In this document: in pieces, positions 34,258 to 42,866 of the stretch
Layout of the letters: every line of letters begins with the position of its first letter
Position numbering within the stretch: the first letter of the stretch is position 1
Source: Sedimenticola thiotaurini
GTDB taxonomy: Bacteria > Pseudomonadota > Gammaproteobacteria > Chromatiales > Chromatiaceae
DNA: 64,000 nucleotides
Assembly (NCBI RefSeq): GCF_001007875.1
Contig: NZ_CP011412.1
Location: 3,864,945-3,928,944, forward strand
Direction of reading: 5' to 3'
Made by a program: the position numbers and the translations under genes
The notes under the pieces: model-generated
Database searches by the model: none
Told to the model about the DNA's origin: nothing
What the model saw: the letters and a program-made list of their open reading frames with translations, nothing else

Positions 34258-36864
34258 ATGAAAACCAGCGCCGAATTACGCACCGCCTTCCTGAATTTCT
34301 TCATCGAAAAGGGGCATACCGAGGTTCCCAGCAGTTCGCTGGTCCCCCATGACGACCCCACGCTGCTTTTCACCAATGCGGGCATGGTGCAGTTCAAGAA
34401 CACCTTCCTGGGCCGGGAAAAGCGCGACTATACCCGCGCTACCACGTCCCAGCGCTGCGTGCGTGCTGGGGGTAAACATAACGACCTGGAGAATGTGGGT
34501 TACACCGCCCGTCATCACACTTTTTTCGAGATGCTGGGTAACTTCAGCTTTGGCGACTATTTCAAGCGGGAAGCGATCCAGTACGCCTGGGAGTTCCTCA
34601 CCGAAGTCCTGGGTCTGCCAGAGGAGAAGCTCTGGGTGACGGTCTACGAAGAGGATCAGGAGGCAGAGGATATCTGGCTCAAGGAGATGAAGGTCGATCC
34701 GAGCCGTTTCTCCCGCTGCGGTGCCAAGGATAACTTCTGGTCCATGGGGGATACCGGACCCTGTGGACCCTGTTCGGAGATCTTTTATGACCACGGTCCC
34801 GAGGTCTGGGGTGGTCCGCCGGGATCACCGGAAGAGGATGGCGATCGCTATATCGAGATCTGGAACCTGGTGTTTATGCAGTTCAACCGGGATCAGTCCG
34901 GCGAACTGACGCCATTGCCCCGTCCCTCGGTGGACACCGGTATGGGTCTGGAGCGCCTGGCTGCGGTACTGCAGCATGTACACAGTAACTACGAAATCGA
35001 TCTGTTCCAGCATCTGATCAAGGCCGCTGCGGAGGTGACCGGCTGCACCAACCTGGAAGAGAAATCCCTGCGGGTTATTGCTGATCATATCCGCTCCTGC
35101 GCTTTCCTGGTGGTGGATGGCGTGTTGCCGTCCAATGAGGGGCGGGGTTACGTGCTGCGCCGGATAATCCGGCGTGCTATCCGGCACGGTTATATGCTCG
35201 GCATGAAAGAGCCGTTTTTCCATAAACTGGTGGCTCCACTGAGCCAGGAGATGGGGGACGCCTATCCGGAACTGCCCAGGATGGCTGATCAGGTGACCCG
35301 TGTGTTGCGCCTGGAAGAGGAGCGGTTCGCCGAGACCCTCGAGCAGGGTATGAAAATCCTGGAGGGGACCATCGACACCCTGGGTGATAAACAGATCCCG
35401 GGCGAGACCGTCTTTAAACTGTATGACACCTATGGCTTCCCTACCGACCTGACCGCCGATATTGCCCGTGAACGGGGTCTGAGTCTGGATATGCCGGGTT
35501 TTGAGCAGGCTATGGAGGCGCAGCGGGAACGGGCACGCGCTGCCAGCCAGTTCGGTCATGCGGAGCAAGTGGAGATCAACCTGGATGGTGCCACCGAGTT
35601 TACCGGTTACGACAAGCTGGAGAGCAAGGCAACGATCATTGCCATGTTCCAGGATGGTCAATCGGTAGAAAGCCTGGGTGATGATGAAGAGGGGCTGGTG
35701 GTGCTGGACCGTACCCCATTCTATGCCGAATCCGGCGGTCAGGTTGGTGATGCGGGGGTACTGGAGTGTGGTGCCAACCGGTTTATTGTCACCGACACCC
35801 AGAAACAGGGCGGCGATGTGTTTATCCACCAGGGGCGCTTCAAGGGCACATCTTTGCAGGTTGGCAGCGAAGTGTTGGCGCGGGTGGATGCTACCCGGCG
35901 GGCCGCTACCGCGCTGAACCACTCCGCCACCCATCTGTTGCATGCCGCACTCCAGCGGGTGCTGGGCGATCACGTCCAGCAGAAGGGCTCTCTGGTTAAC
36001 GCCGAGCGCTTGCGCTTTGACTTCTCCCACTTTGAGCCGGTCACGATTGAACAGATCCGTACCATTGAGCAAATGGTGAATGAGCAGATTCGGGAGAACC
36101 ATATGGTTCAGACCCGCATCATGTCTCTGGAAGACGCCAAGGCGAGCGGAGCCATGGCTCTGTTCGGCGAAAAATATGGCGACAACGTGCGGGTATTACG
36201 CATGGGGGACTTCTCCACCGAGCTGTGTGGCGGTACCCATGTCAAGGCGGTGGGTGATATCGGCCTGTTCAAGATCGTTTCGGAAACCGGGATCGCCTCC
36301 GGAGTGCGGCGTATCGAAGCGGTCACCGGCGCCGCCGCCCTCCAGTGGGTGGAGCAGGATGAAGACCGGTTGCAGCGTATCGCGGACCTGCTTAAATCGG
36401 GACGTGACGATGTGGCGGATAAAGTCACACAACTGGTGGAACGGAGTCGACGACTGGAAAAAGAGCTGGAACAGTTAAAAAGCAAACTGGCCAGCGCAGC
36501 CGGTACTGACCTGGCAAGTAGCGCAATTGATGTGGCCGGGGTCAAGGTGCTGGCTGCCAAACTGGATGGTGTCGATCCGAAGGCCCTGCGTGACACCATG
36601 GATCAACTGAAAAACAAGTTGGGCAGTGCGGTAATTCTGCTGGCCGCAGTCAGCGGTGAAAAAATCAGCCTGGTAGCGGGTGTTACCCAGGATCAGATTC
36701 CTACTCTGAAAGCCGGTGACCTGGTGAAGTTTGTAGCCCAGCAGGTTGGTGGTAAAGGTGGCGGACGGCCCGATATGGCACAGGCCGGCGGTAGTGATCC
36801 CGCTGCACTGCCGGGAGCCTTGGCATCCGTGGAAGGCTGGGTGCGGGACGCTCTGGGGCAATAA
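34258..36864 (+). CDS. alaS: alanine-tRNA ligase AlaS
   Basis: An 868-residue enzyme that charges tRNA-Ala. The catalytic N-terminal part starts [20 protein letters not shown] and includes the [15 protein letters not shown] and [16 protein letters not shown] motifs. The editing domain carries the zinc ligands HSATH and CGGTH. The C-terminal coiled coil and C-Ala domain end in [15 protein letters not shown]. Length and order are normal. Confidence 0.97.
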   Translation: MKTSAELRTAFLNFFIEKGHTEVPSSSLVPHDDPTLLFTNAGMVQFKNTFLGREKRDYTRATTSQRCVRAGGKHNDLENVGYTARHHTFFEMLGNFSFGDYFKREAIQYAWEFLTEVLGLPEEKLWVTVYEEDQEAEDIWLKEMKVDPSRFSRCGAKDNFWSMGDTGPCGPCSEIFYDHGPEVWGGPPGSPEEDGDRYIEIWNLVFMQFNRDQSGELTPLPRPSVDTGMGLERLAAVLQHVHSNYEIDLFQHLIKAAAEVTGCTNLEEKSLRVIADHIRSCAFLVVDGVLPSNEGRGYVLRRIIRRAIRHGYMLGMKEPFFHKLVAPLSQEMGDAYPELPRMADQVTRVLRLEEERFAETLEQGMKILEGTIDTLGDKQIPGETVFKLYDTYGFPTDLTADIARERGLSLDMPGFEQAMEAQRERARAASQFGHAEQVEINLDGATEFTGYDKLESKATIIAMFQDGQSVESLGDDEEGLVVLDRTPFYAESGGQVGDAGVLECGANRFIVTDTQKQGGDVFIHQGRFKGTSLQVGSEVLARVDATRRAATALNHSATHLLHAALQRVLGDHVQQKGSLVNAERLRFDFSHFEPVTIEQIRTIEQMVNEQIRENHMVQTRIMSLEDAKASGAMALFGEKYGDNVRVLRMGDFSTELCGGTHVKAVGDIGLFKIVSETGIASGVRRIEAVTGAAALQWVEQDEDRLQRIADLLKSGRDDVADKVTQLVERSRRLEKELEQLKSKLASAAGTDLASSAIDVAGVKVLAAKLDGVDPKALRDTMDQLKNKLGSAVILLAAVSGEKISLVAGVTQDQIPTLKAGDLVKFVAQQVGGKGGGRPDMAQAGGSDPAALPGALASVEGWVRDALGQ

Positions 36865-36929
36865 CAGTCGCTGCTTATGAAGTCGTGGAATTAACCCCGC
36901 ATTTATTGTTAAATTAACGCCCTTTGGAT

Positions 36930-36948
36930 GCCCGGCCTCTGGCCGGGC
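36930..36948 (+). promoter_or_regulatory. 8-bp hairpin in the alaS-lysC gap
   Basis: The arms gcccggcc and ggccgggc are perfect reverse complements around tct. No T-run follows, so readthrough from alaS into lysC remains possible; it may be a pause or stability hairpin. Confidence 0.4.
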
Positions 36949-36981
36949 GAATCATGTAACTGGAAGCGAGTAGCACAATCA

Positions 36982-38214
36982 ATGGCCCTTATCGTACAGA
37001 AATACGGTGGCACATCGGTCGGCAGCATCGAGAGAATACAGGCGGTCGCAGAAAAGGTAGCTGCGGCGCGGGAGCGCGGCGATCAGTTAGTGGTGGTGGT
37101 TTCCGCCATGTCGGGGGAGACTAACCGGCTGATCGGTCTGGCGAAGGAGATTGAGGAGCACCCCTCTGCCCGTGAGATGGATGTGCTGGTATCGACCGGC
37201 GAGCAAGTGACTATCGCGCTGCTCTCCATGGCTCTGCACAAGATCGGTTGTCCGGCAAAATCCTATACCGGCGGGCAAGTGAATATCCTCACCGATAGTG
37301 CTCACAGTAAGGCCCGCATCCGTAAGATCGATGACATTAAGGTCCGGGCCGATCTGGACGCTGGCAGGGTGGTTGTCGTGGCCGGTTTCCAGGGGGTTGA
37401 TGACCTGGGCAGCATTACCACCCTGGGACGGGGTGGTTCCGACACCACCGCGGTTGCGCTGGCGGCAGCCCTGAAGGCAGACGAGTGTCAGATATTCACC
37501 GATGTGGATGGTGTCTATACCACCGATCCCCGGGTGGAGCCCAAGGCGCGCCGCCTGAGCAAGATTTCATTTGAAGAGATGCTGGAGATGGCCAGTCTCG
37601 GATCCAAGGTATTGCAGATTCGGGCGGTTGAGTTCGCCGGTAAATACAATGTACCCCTGCGCGTACTGTCGAGTTTCGAAGAGGGCGAGGGAACCTTGAT
37701 CACCTTTGAGGACAAGGGTATGGAAGACGCAAAGATATCAGGTATCGCGTTCAATCGCGATGAGGCTAAATTTACCATTCAGGGTGTGCAGGATCAGCCG
37801 GGTGTGGCCTATCGGATACTGGGGCCGATCTCCGATGCCAACATCGAAGTGGATATGATTATCCAGAACATCGGACAGGATGGTACCACCGACTTCACCT
37901 TCACCGTGCACAGAAACGACTACGATAAGGCGTTGGCCATTCTCAATGGGGTGGCACAGGAGGTGGGTGCCCGCGAAGTCAAAGGTGATAATACCATCGT
38001 AAAAATATCCCTGGTGGGCGTTGGTATGCGTTCCCATGCCGGTATTGCCAGCTCCATGTTTGCCGCTCTCTCGAAAGAGGGAATCAATATTCGCATGATT
38101 TCCACATCCGAGATCAAGATCTCCGTAGTGGTTGATGAGAAGTATCTCGAACTGGGCGTTCGCGCGCTGCATGAGGCGTTCAATCTGTCAGCAGAACCTG
38201 CCAAGATCGGCTAG
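36982..38214 (+). CDS. lysC: aspartate kinase LysC
   Basis: A 410-residue aspartokinase starting [19 protein letters not shown]. It has the kinase core with [18 protein letters not shown] and [19 protein letters not shown], followed by two ACT domains ([18 protein letters not shown] and [19 protein letters not shown]). It starts the aspartate pathway to lysine, threonine and methionine and is probably feedback-inhibited through the ACT pair. The alaS-lysC-csrA order is conserved among relatives. Confidence 0.97.
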   Translation: MALIVQKYGGTSVGSIERIQAVAEKVAAARERGDQLVVVVSAMSGETNRLIGLAKEIEEHPSAREMDVLVSTGEQVTIALLSMALHKIGCPAKSYTGGQVNILTDSAHSKARIRKIDDIKVRADLDAGRVVVVAGFQGVDDLGSITTLGRGGSDTTAVALAAALKADECQIFTDVDGVYTTDPRVEPKARRLSKISFEEMLEMASLGSKVLQIRAVEFAGKYNVPLRVLSSFEEGEGTLITFEDKGMEDAKISGIAFNRDEAKFTIQGVQDQPGVAYRILGPISDANIEVDMIIQNIGQDGTTDFTFTVHRNDYDKALAILNGVAQEVGAREVKGDNTIVKISLVGVGMRSHAGIASSMFAALSKEGINIRMISTSEIKISVVVDEKYLELGVRALHEAFNLSAEPAKIG

Positions 38215-38225
38215 AGTCAACTCTC

Positions 38226-38256
38226 AGGAGTGCCGGGTCTGTCCGTCGGCACTCCT
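38226..38256 (+). terminator. strong hairpin after lysC
   Basis: The ten-base arms aggagtgccg and cggcactcct pair perfectly around an 11-base loop, starting 12 bases after the lysC stop. Only mixed sequence follows, so it is terminator-like but lacks the usual T-run. Confidence 0.5.
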
Positions 38257-38461
38257 GGTGGAATAAGTTAACCAGCAATTCTTTTAATTCGTTTTGTTTA
38301 TAGGCGGGTTAGCTGGTAAGATTCCACCGCTCTTTCGCCACATCTCCTGTGGGGTAAGTGCTTGGTTGGCGGCGTTTCTTTTCACTATCCTGGGGATGGA
38401 GTACCTCGGAGGGATCGTGTTCGGAATGCCATAGTCGGATATTAAACAGGGAGATTGGAAG

Positions 38462-38656
38462 ATGTTGATCTTGACACGCCGTGTAGGCGAGACTCTGATG
38501 ATTGGCGATGAAGTAACCGTAACGGTTCTCGGTGTTAAGGGAAATCAGGTCCGTATCGGTGTTAATGCCCCACGTGATGTTACCGTGCATCGTGAAGAGA
38601 TTTACGAACGCATTAAGCGTGAGCAGCAGACTGATCAGGACATAGTGGACGAGTAA
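38462..38656 (+). CDS. csrA: carbon storage regulator CsrA
   Basis: A 64-residue RNA-binding dimer subunit. It has [27 protein letters not shown] and [21 protein letters not shown] with the key Arg44-equivalent, and ribosome-site-like aggga before the ATG. It controls translation and stability of target mRNAs by binding GGA loops. Length is typical for the gammaproteobacteria (about 60-65). Confidence 0.97.
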   Translation: MLILTRRVGETLMIGDEVTVTVLGVKGNQVRIGVNAPRDVTVHREEIYERIKREQQTDQDIVDE

Positions 38657-38668
38657 TCGTTTACCTGG

Positions 38669-38689
38669 ATGGGGCTGTTCAGGCCCCAT
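38669..38689 (+). terminator. short hairpin after csrA
   Basis: The arms atggggc and gccccat form a 7-bp stem with a 7-base loop 12 bases after the csrA stop, followed by a short mixed T-rich stretch. Probable weak terminator. Confidence 0.5.
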
Positions 38690-38745
38690 TGTATCTACTA
38701 GCAGTAAGTGGATCCGGTGGCGAAGTCATCAGGGATTGATTTGCC

Positions 38746-38775
38746 TTTAAAACGGCCCAAAAAAGCCGTTTTAAA
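38746..38775. terminator. 11-bp symmetrical hairpin upstream of the tRNA-Ser region
   Basis: The arms tttaaaacggc (38746-38756) and gccgttttaaa (38765-38775) pair perfectly around ccaaaaaa. The stem ends in A/T runs on both sides, as expected for a terminator that can act from either direction. It insulates csrA from the tRNA genes. Confidence 0.65.
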
Positions 38776-38811
38776 TTCAAAATCAGAGAAGCAAAACGAA
38801 AAAAAATGGGT

Positions 38812-38817
38812 TAGAAT
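38812..38817 (+). promoter_or_regulatory. possible -10 element for the tRNA-Ser transcript
   Basis: TAGAAT followed by the GC-rich stretch accgcc, like the discriminator of stable-RNA promoters. The -35 region 17 bases upstream is poor, so this is tentative. If used, the transcript would carry a leader of about 270 bases made mostly of small hairpins before tRNA-Ser. Confidence 0.3.
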
Positions 38818-38873
38818 ACCGCCTCTTTCGGGAGGGGGCTGAGCAAAGCCCGGCTCGTTTAATACGGAGTGAT

Positions 38874-39074
38874 CCCGAAGGGGGAGGTGCGAAGCACCGA
38901 ATCACGCGCGCCCCTGATGGTCCGAAGGACCATTAAACGTGTGAACAGAATTTTGGAGAGCTGGCCGAGTGGCTGACTAGGATCCGCAGGATCCTGAACG
39001 CCCGAAGGGCGGCCCCGAAGGGGGGAGGTGCGAAGCACCGAATCACGCGCGCCCCTGATGGTCCGAAGGACCAT
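38874..39074 (+). repeat. cluster of GNA-triloop mini-hairpins before tRNA-Ser
   Basis: At least eight tiny perfect hairpins, nearly all with the loop GAA closed by C-G: ccc-gaa-ggg (38874-38882), ggtgc-gaa-gcacc (38886-38898 and 39027-39039), atggtcc-gaa-ggaccat (38917-38933 and 39058-39074), cgccc-gaa-gggcg (38999-39011) and cccc-gaa-gggg (39013-39023). One has loop GCA: aggatcc-gca-ggatcct (38979-38995). Stems vary while the loop stays constant. Single-stranded GCGAAGC hairpins are known to be exceptionally stable. Confidence 0.75.
38881..38976 (+). repeat. 96-bp direct repeat, copy 1, ending in a tRNA-Ser 5' fragment
   Basis: Identical to 39022-39117. The last 22 bases (38955-38976) are the 5' end of tRNA-Ser, up to the D-arm, but the rest of the tRNA is missing and mini-hairpin sequence follows. 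This is a broken tRNA gene start. Confidence 0.8.
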
Positions 39075-39117
39075 TAAACGTGTGAACAGAATTTTGGAGA
39101 GCTGGCCGAGTGGCTGA
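39022..39117 (+). repeat. 96-bp direct repeat, copy 2, leading into the intact tRNA-Ser
   Basis: The same 96 bases as 38881-38976, offset 141 bases. This copy runs into the complete tRNA-Ser gene, so it includes the true 5' leader and the first 22 tRNA bases. Confidence 0.8.
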
Positions 39118-39186
39118 AGGCGCGCCCCTGCTAAGGGCGTATACGTTAATAGCGTATCGAGGGTTCGAATCCCTCGCTCTCCGCCA
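39096..39186 (+). tRNA. tRNA-Ser (anticodon GCU)
   Basis: A 91-base class II tRNA with encoded CCA. Acceptor ggagagc (39096-39102) pairs with gctctcc (39176-39182), with G as discriminator. The anticodon loop ctgctaa reads AGC/AGU serine codons. A long variable arm (tatacgtt-aatagcgtat) and T-loop ttcgaat are present. Pieces of this gene are repeated on both sides. Confidence 0.95.
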
Positions 39187-39302
39187 TTATTTTGAACGAC
39201 AGTGCAAAATCTGGTGATGGTGGACTGTTGACGAGTTCACGATTCGAACCCTCGATTCAAATAGAAGGTTCGATTGCGGAGCAAAGCGACCGAAGGGAGC
39301 TC
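39169..39302 (+). repeat. 134-bp tandem unit 1 downstream of tRNA-Ser
   Basis: Starts in the tRNA-Ser T-loop and includes its 3' end. It then contains gattcgaaccctcga (39241-39255), which is the exact reverse complement of the tRNA-Ser T-arm at 39157-39171, and ggttcga at 39267-39273 followed by a 29-base insert. It differs from unit 2 at 39229 (T against C). Confidence 0.85.
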
Positions 39303-39436
39303 ATCCCTCGCTCTCCGCCATTATTTTGAACGACAGTGCAAAATCTGGTGATGGTGGACTGTCGACGAGTTCACGATTCGAACCCTCGATTCAAATAGAA
39401 GGTTCGATTGCGGAGCAAAGCGACCGAAGGGAGCTC
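39303..39436 (+). repeat. 134-bp tandem unit 2 with interrupted tRNA-Ser 3' half
   Basis: Begins with the last 18 bases of tRNA-Ser including CCA (39303-39320) and repeats unit 1. A third partial copy starts at 39437 and ends after 16 bases at the mutated ctctccgct. Each 3' half is preceded by ggttcga plus a 29-base insert, so it looks like a tRNA 3' half split inside the T-loop. Confidence 0.85.
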
Positions 39437-39475
39437 ATCCCTCGCTCTCCGCTATTGTCAAAGTCAGCTTTTTAG

Positions 39476-39504
39476 TTGACAAAGGAGGCGGAAATCTTCA
39501 GAAT
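39476..39504 (+). promoter_or_regulatory. promoter of tRNA-Arg
   Basis: TTGACA (39476-39481), a 17-base spacer and CAGAAT (39499-39504), followed by tcgcgc, a GC-rich discriminator typical of stringently controlled stable-RNA genes. Initiation is predicted near 39511, about 11 bases before the mature tRNA. Confidence 0.7.
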
Positions 39505-39521
39505 TCGCGCTCCAAAGTTAA

Positions 39522-39598
39522 GCGCCCGTAGCTCAGCTGGATAGAGTACCTGGCTACGAACCAGGTGGTCGGAGGTTCGAATCCTTCCGGGCGCGCCA
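39522..39598 (+). tRNA. tRNA-Arg (anticodon ACG)
   Basis: 77 bases with encoded CCA. Acceptor gcgcccg pairs with cgggcgc, with G as discriminator; D-loop agctcagctggatagagt; anticodon loop ctacgaa, whose ACG is normally edited to ICG; T-loop ttcgaat. It has its own strong promoter and is followed 12 bases later by an intrinsic terminator. Confidence 0.96.
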
Positions 39599-39609
39599 TA
39601 TAAACGAAA

Positions 39610-39636
39610 AGCTCACCCAACGGGTGGGCTTTTTGT
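39610..39636 (+). terminator. intrinsic terminator of tRNA-Arg
   Basis: agctcaccc-aac-gggtgggct forms a 9-bp stem (one G-T pair) directly followed by ttttt. This is a textbook Rho-independent terminator. Confidence 0.85.
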
Positions 39637-39654
39637 TTAAGCATACCCCAAAAG

Positions 39655-39747
39655 GGTTCGAACCTCCGACTTCAAAAGGGCGGTTCGACAAGGCCCGAAG
39701 GGCCGCCGCACGAGCGCAAAGCGCGAGTCATCCTTCCGGGCGCGCCA
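39655..39747 (+). repeat. broken tRNA-Arg copy: antisense T-arm plus interrupted 3' half
   Basis: ttcgaacctccgac (39657-39670) is the exact reverse complement of the tRNA-Arg T-arm at 39568-39581. Then ggttcga (39682-39688), a 41-base insert with ggccc-gaa-gggcc and gcgc-aaa-gcgc hairpins, and the final 18 bases of tRNA-Arg with CCA (39730-39747). The layout is the same as in the tRNA-Ser units although the sequence derives from another tRNA. Confidence 0.8.
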
Positions 39748-39760
39748 TTTAAACCAAGTA

Positions 39761-39784
39761 GGCTCACCGCAAGGTGGGCCTTTT
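39761..39784 (+). terminator. second terminator after the broken tRNA-Arg copy
   Basis: ggctcacc-gcaa-ggtgggcc forms an 8-bp stem followed by tttt. It parallels the terminator at 39610-39636, so the 3' tRNA end and its terminator appear to have been duplicated together. Confidence 0.75.
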
Positions 39785-40266
39785 GGGTTTATAGTGCTCG
39801 GGTCGGGTGAGAACGTCCCTGGTTCCACAACATGGCAGGGTGCCGTTGTGGACGATGTGAAGTGCCGTCCGCATAGAGATTACCAGGGAATAAGTAAATT
39901 ATCATACTCCATCAGACTTTTACCTTCCCAATCATCTGACCCCATCTTCTAGCGGTTCTCCTCCCGGACAATCCAGCACAACTAGAACTGGATTATCTCC
40001 TCCTTATCCGGGATGCAAAAGAGGCTGTCTGTGGCTTCCATAATATATTTCTATTTGAATCATTCTCCGGTAGTGGACACGCATTTCTGTTGCTGATTGC
40101 CAATCTGTTTTATTGCTGCAGATCGCTGATCGGGTATACCTTTGTTAAACACCTATCCGGTTTAAATGTTGGAATTATGAGGGGCTCAAGGTTTCATGTG
40201 GATAGTCCGTCCGTTTCCCATCGGTGTGGTTTGGCAGTCGATTAACTATTCCAACGACAAAAGATA
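39785..40266. other. intergenic stretch before the decayed sensor gene
   Basis: 482 bases, with no supported gene, RNA or repeat recognised. It may contain decayed N-terminal sequence of the PAS-EAL gene that follows, because that gene starts abruptly at a PAS domain. Confidence 0.4.
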
Positions 40267-41302
40267 GTGCCACAATCCAAATTACAAATACTGATAGCTC
40301 TTCTGGAGCAGATGTCCGATCTCGTAGTAGTGCTCGATTCGGCTGGCCGGATTATGCTATTCAACCACTCCTGTGAGGAATTGACCGGTTATCATCGTGA
40401 CGAAGTGATTGGTCGTGATCTTATGGATCTGCTGGTACCACAAGCGCGGCTGAGTCGGGTGCGAGAGCGATTCAGCGAATCACTACAGTCAGATGCCATC
40501 CAGCCCGCAAAATATCCCTGGCGGACCATGAGTGGTGATGAGCGCTGGATCATGGCTTCGAGACAAGTAGAGCCTGTCAGGATGGCGACGCTGCGGTGGC
40601 GTTGCTGGAGCAGTCCGCTGGCAACATCCAATGGATGGCTTGATCTATCCGGATCAGTTCATCGGTGAGGCGGAAGAGAGCAGCCTGATCGATGAACTGA
40701 CTGACGCCGTACTGATCCAGGCATTGCACCATACCCGGGATTGGCTGGATCAAGGGATCATGCTGCATGTATCAGTAAACATCTCCATGGAAAATCTCAA
40801 AGCACTGGACTTTCCTGACCGGGTTGTAGGGGAGGCGGATGCGGCCGGAGTTCCGTTAAAGTATCTGGTATTGGAGCTGACCGAGAGCCGGTTACTCAAA
40901 AACCTGTTGATGATACTGGATATCCTGACACGCCTGCGCCTGCGGCAGGTCAGTCTCTCCATTGATGATTTTGGTACCGGTCACTCGTCACTGGTGCAGC
41001 TGCGCGATCTGCCTTTCGATGAACTCAAGGTGGATCGGAGCTTTGTCCATTTGGCCTGTCGCAATACATCCAGTCGGGCGATTTATGAGGCGAGTGTGGA
41101 GATGGCCGCACAACTCGGTATGACCTCCGTCGCGGAAGGGGTAGAGGACCTGGACGATTGGGAGTTTCTGCAATCCAGCGGCGGTGATCTTGCCCAGGGC
41201 TATTTCATTGCCCGGCCCATGCCGGTGGAAGCCCTGCCGGAGTGGCTGGCTGACTGGGAGTTGCGCCGGCCAGAATTGATTGAACACCGTAACGGAAACT
41301 GA
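40267..41302 (+). pseudogene. decayed PAS-EAL cyclic-di-GMP signalling gene
   Basis: The first frame (40267-40668) encodes a PAS domain (LLEQMSDLVVVLDSAGRIML and FNHSCEELTGYHRDEVIGRD). The second frame (40631-41302) encodes the last three quarters of an EAL phosphodiesterase (DGLIYPDQFIGEAEESSLI, VSVNISMENL, SIDDFGTGHSSLVQL, DELKVDRSFV, VAEGVED). The region between, where a GGDEF domain and the EAL-motif strand should be, is missing, and the two parts are in different frames. Without the Glu of the EAL motif, c-di-GMP hydrolysis is not expected. A short EAL-only product from 40631 could still be made. Confidence 0.75.
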
Positions 41303-41585
41303 TGTTCCTGATGGCGTCAGTGACCACTCATTTCAGTCTGGCCACTTGCCGTTGAATCACAGGGGGGATTCGCCTGGTGAATCAATCCCCGGTGTCGAGC
41401 GGGTACGGATAACTCCCAATCCCTATGATGGGCTACATTTGATGTATGCTGTTCTGGTTTATCGACACAGGCCGGGGAGAGGGGTTTGCCGGTGCATGTT
41501 TGATCGACCCACGGGCAACAGGACCGGGTGATCCCGTTGCATTTTTGAAACTGCCTGGGCCATAGGGTCCGATCGAGGCGTAACC

Positions 41586-42533
41586 ATGGTCCCGCATGAG
41601 CAGGAATCTCCGCTGTTTATCTATCGCCTGGCAACTGAGCGCCAAGCGTTATTGTCAACCAAGGCGTCCCGTGGCATCCCGTCAAAAGCAGCTGACCGGT
41701 TGCTGGTGGCAACCTGGAACCTGACCAACTTCGGCCTGCAACAGCGTACAGATGATGACCTGGCCCTGATGGCGGAAATCATCAGCTGGTTTGATCTGGT
41801 CGCCATTCAGGAGATTGCCGACTCCCTGGCCCATTTGCGTCTGTTGATGAGCTATCTGCCGGCCAGCTATCAGGTCATACTGTCGGACATCGGCGGCAAT
41901 GATGAACGGGCTGGCTTCCTGTTCGACAGCGACAAGGTCAGCCGATTGGAGCTGGCCGCGGAGGTGGCGGTCCCGCCCAGCGACCGACGCTATATTCGCC
42001 TGCGGGGTGTTTCCGGTGCCTTCACCGGATTTGATCGCAATCCCTATGCGGTGGCTTTCCGGGCCGGTGCACTGGAGTTTACCGCGGTGTCTGCCCATCT
42101 GTTCTTTGGCAGCCACGCCTACTACGATGAGGACCGGCGTGCACTGGAGGCCTATGCCCTGGCCCGCTGGGCCGATCAGCGGCACAAGGCGGCCGGTGCC
42201 TACTCCCGGAACATCCTGGTGCTGGGGGACCTGAATCTGCCCATTCGGGACAACTCCAGCAATGTCTACAAGGCGTTGAAAGCGAAGCGCCTGATACTGC
42301 CGAAACACTCCACCACCATGGGCAGCAACCTGGCCGGTGACAAGGATTATGACCAGGTGGCTTTCCATTCGGGGGGGATGCAGGAGGCCTACCGGGGGCA
42401 TTCGGGCGTGTTCGATTTTGATCGCGACCCTTTCTTCGCGGACGCCTGGGCGGTTGGACCTGACTATTTCAATCGGGCAGTGAAATACCATATTGCCGAT
42501 CACCGGCCCTTGTGGGCAGAGTTTGAGATCTGA
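41586..42533 (+). CDS. endonuclease/exonuclease/phosphatase (EEP) family protein
   Basis: A 315-residue metal-dependent phosphodiesterase fold. Landmarks in order are LLVATWNLTNFG (Asn), LVAIQEIAD (catalytic Glu), VSAHLFFG, LVLGDLNLP (Asp/Asn pair) and the final ADHRPLWAEFEI (Asp-His pair). All active-site elements are present. The substrate (nucleic acid, phospholipid or phosphoinositide-like) cannot be told. No signal peptide is seen, so it is probably cytoplasmic. It stands alone between the decayed sensor gene and asparagine synthase. Confidence 0.85.
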   Translation: MVPHEQESPLFIYRLATERQALLSTKASRGIPSKAADRLLVATWNLTNFGLQQRTDDDLALMAEIISWFDLVAIQEIADSLAHLRLLMSYLPASYQVILSDIGGNDERAGFLFDSDKVSRLELAAEVAVPPSDRRYIRLRGVSGAFTGFDRNPYAVAFRAGALEFTAVSAHLFFGSHAYYDEDRRALEAYALARWADQRHKAAGAYSRNILVLGDLNLPIRDNSSNVYKALKAKRLILPKHSTTMGSNLAGDKDYDQVAFHSGGMQEAYRGHSGVFDFDRDPFFADAWAVGPDYFNRAVKYHIADHRPLWAEFEI

Positions 42534-42866
42534 CCGGGCAGTGTCTGCCCTGTGTCGTGTACCCGGCTTTGAAAACCAACCGACAGGCGATCTGTAGAGT
42601 CACTGAAACAGCTGGAGCTGGTGTTAATCAGTCGACAGCATCATCGGTACACCCGGTTCGGACTATTGCCGGTGGGGTGCTGTGAACGGGGCGCTTAGTT
42701 GGCCAGTTGACTCACATAGCCTGATCTACGATGCCGACGGTTCAGGTTTTTTCCTTTCTATGGCAGGGGCCGGATATGGCTTTGCACGGGTCGTTATGGG
42801 ATTATCCCCGGTTTGGAAACGGCATGCCCGGCCCGGTGCGCCTGTCAGTGGAGTGGATGTAGCGAT
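42534..42866. other. intergenic stretch before asparagine synthase
   Basis: 333 bases without a supported gene. The frame that continues upstream of the asparagine synthase start has no family resemblance and would remove the required N-terminal Cys. No clear promoter was recognised. Confidence 0.4.

Noticed and set aside
34825..36102. A 425-codon minus-strand frame
   Set aside because: Lies entirely antisense to alaS, which has full-length family motifs; the frame has no recognisable content and is a by-product of alaS codon bias.
39080..39095. Promoter-like cagaat just before tRNA-Ser
   Set aside because: Initiation from it would fall inside the mature tRNA, and there is no -35 partner.
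39169..39454. Tandem repeats considered as a CRISPR array
   Set aside because: Only two 134-bp units with no spacers between short repeats; they are tRNA-derived tandem duplications.
42813..42866. Upstream extension of asparagine synthase
   Set aside because: The class II glutaminase requires Cys immediately after the initiator Met, which fixes the start at 42867.
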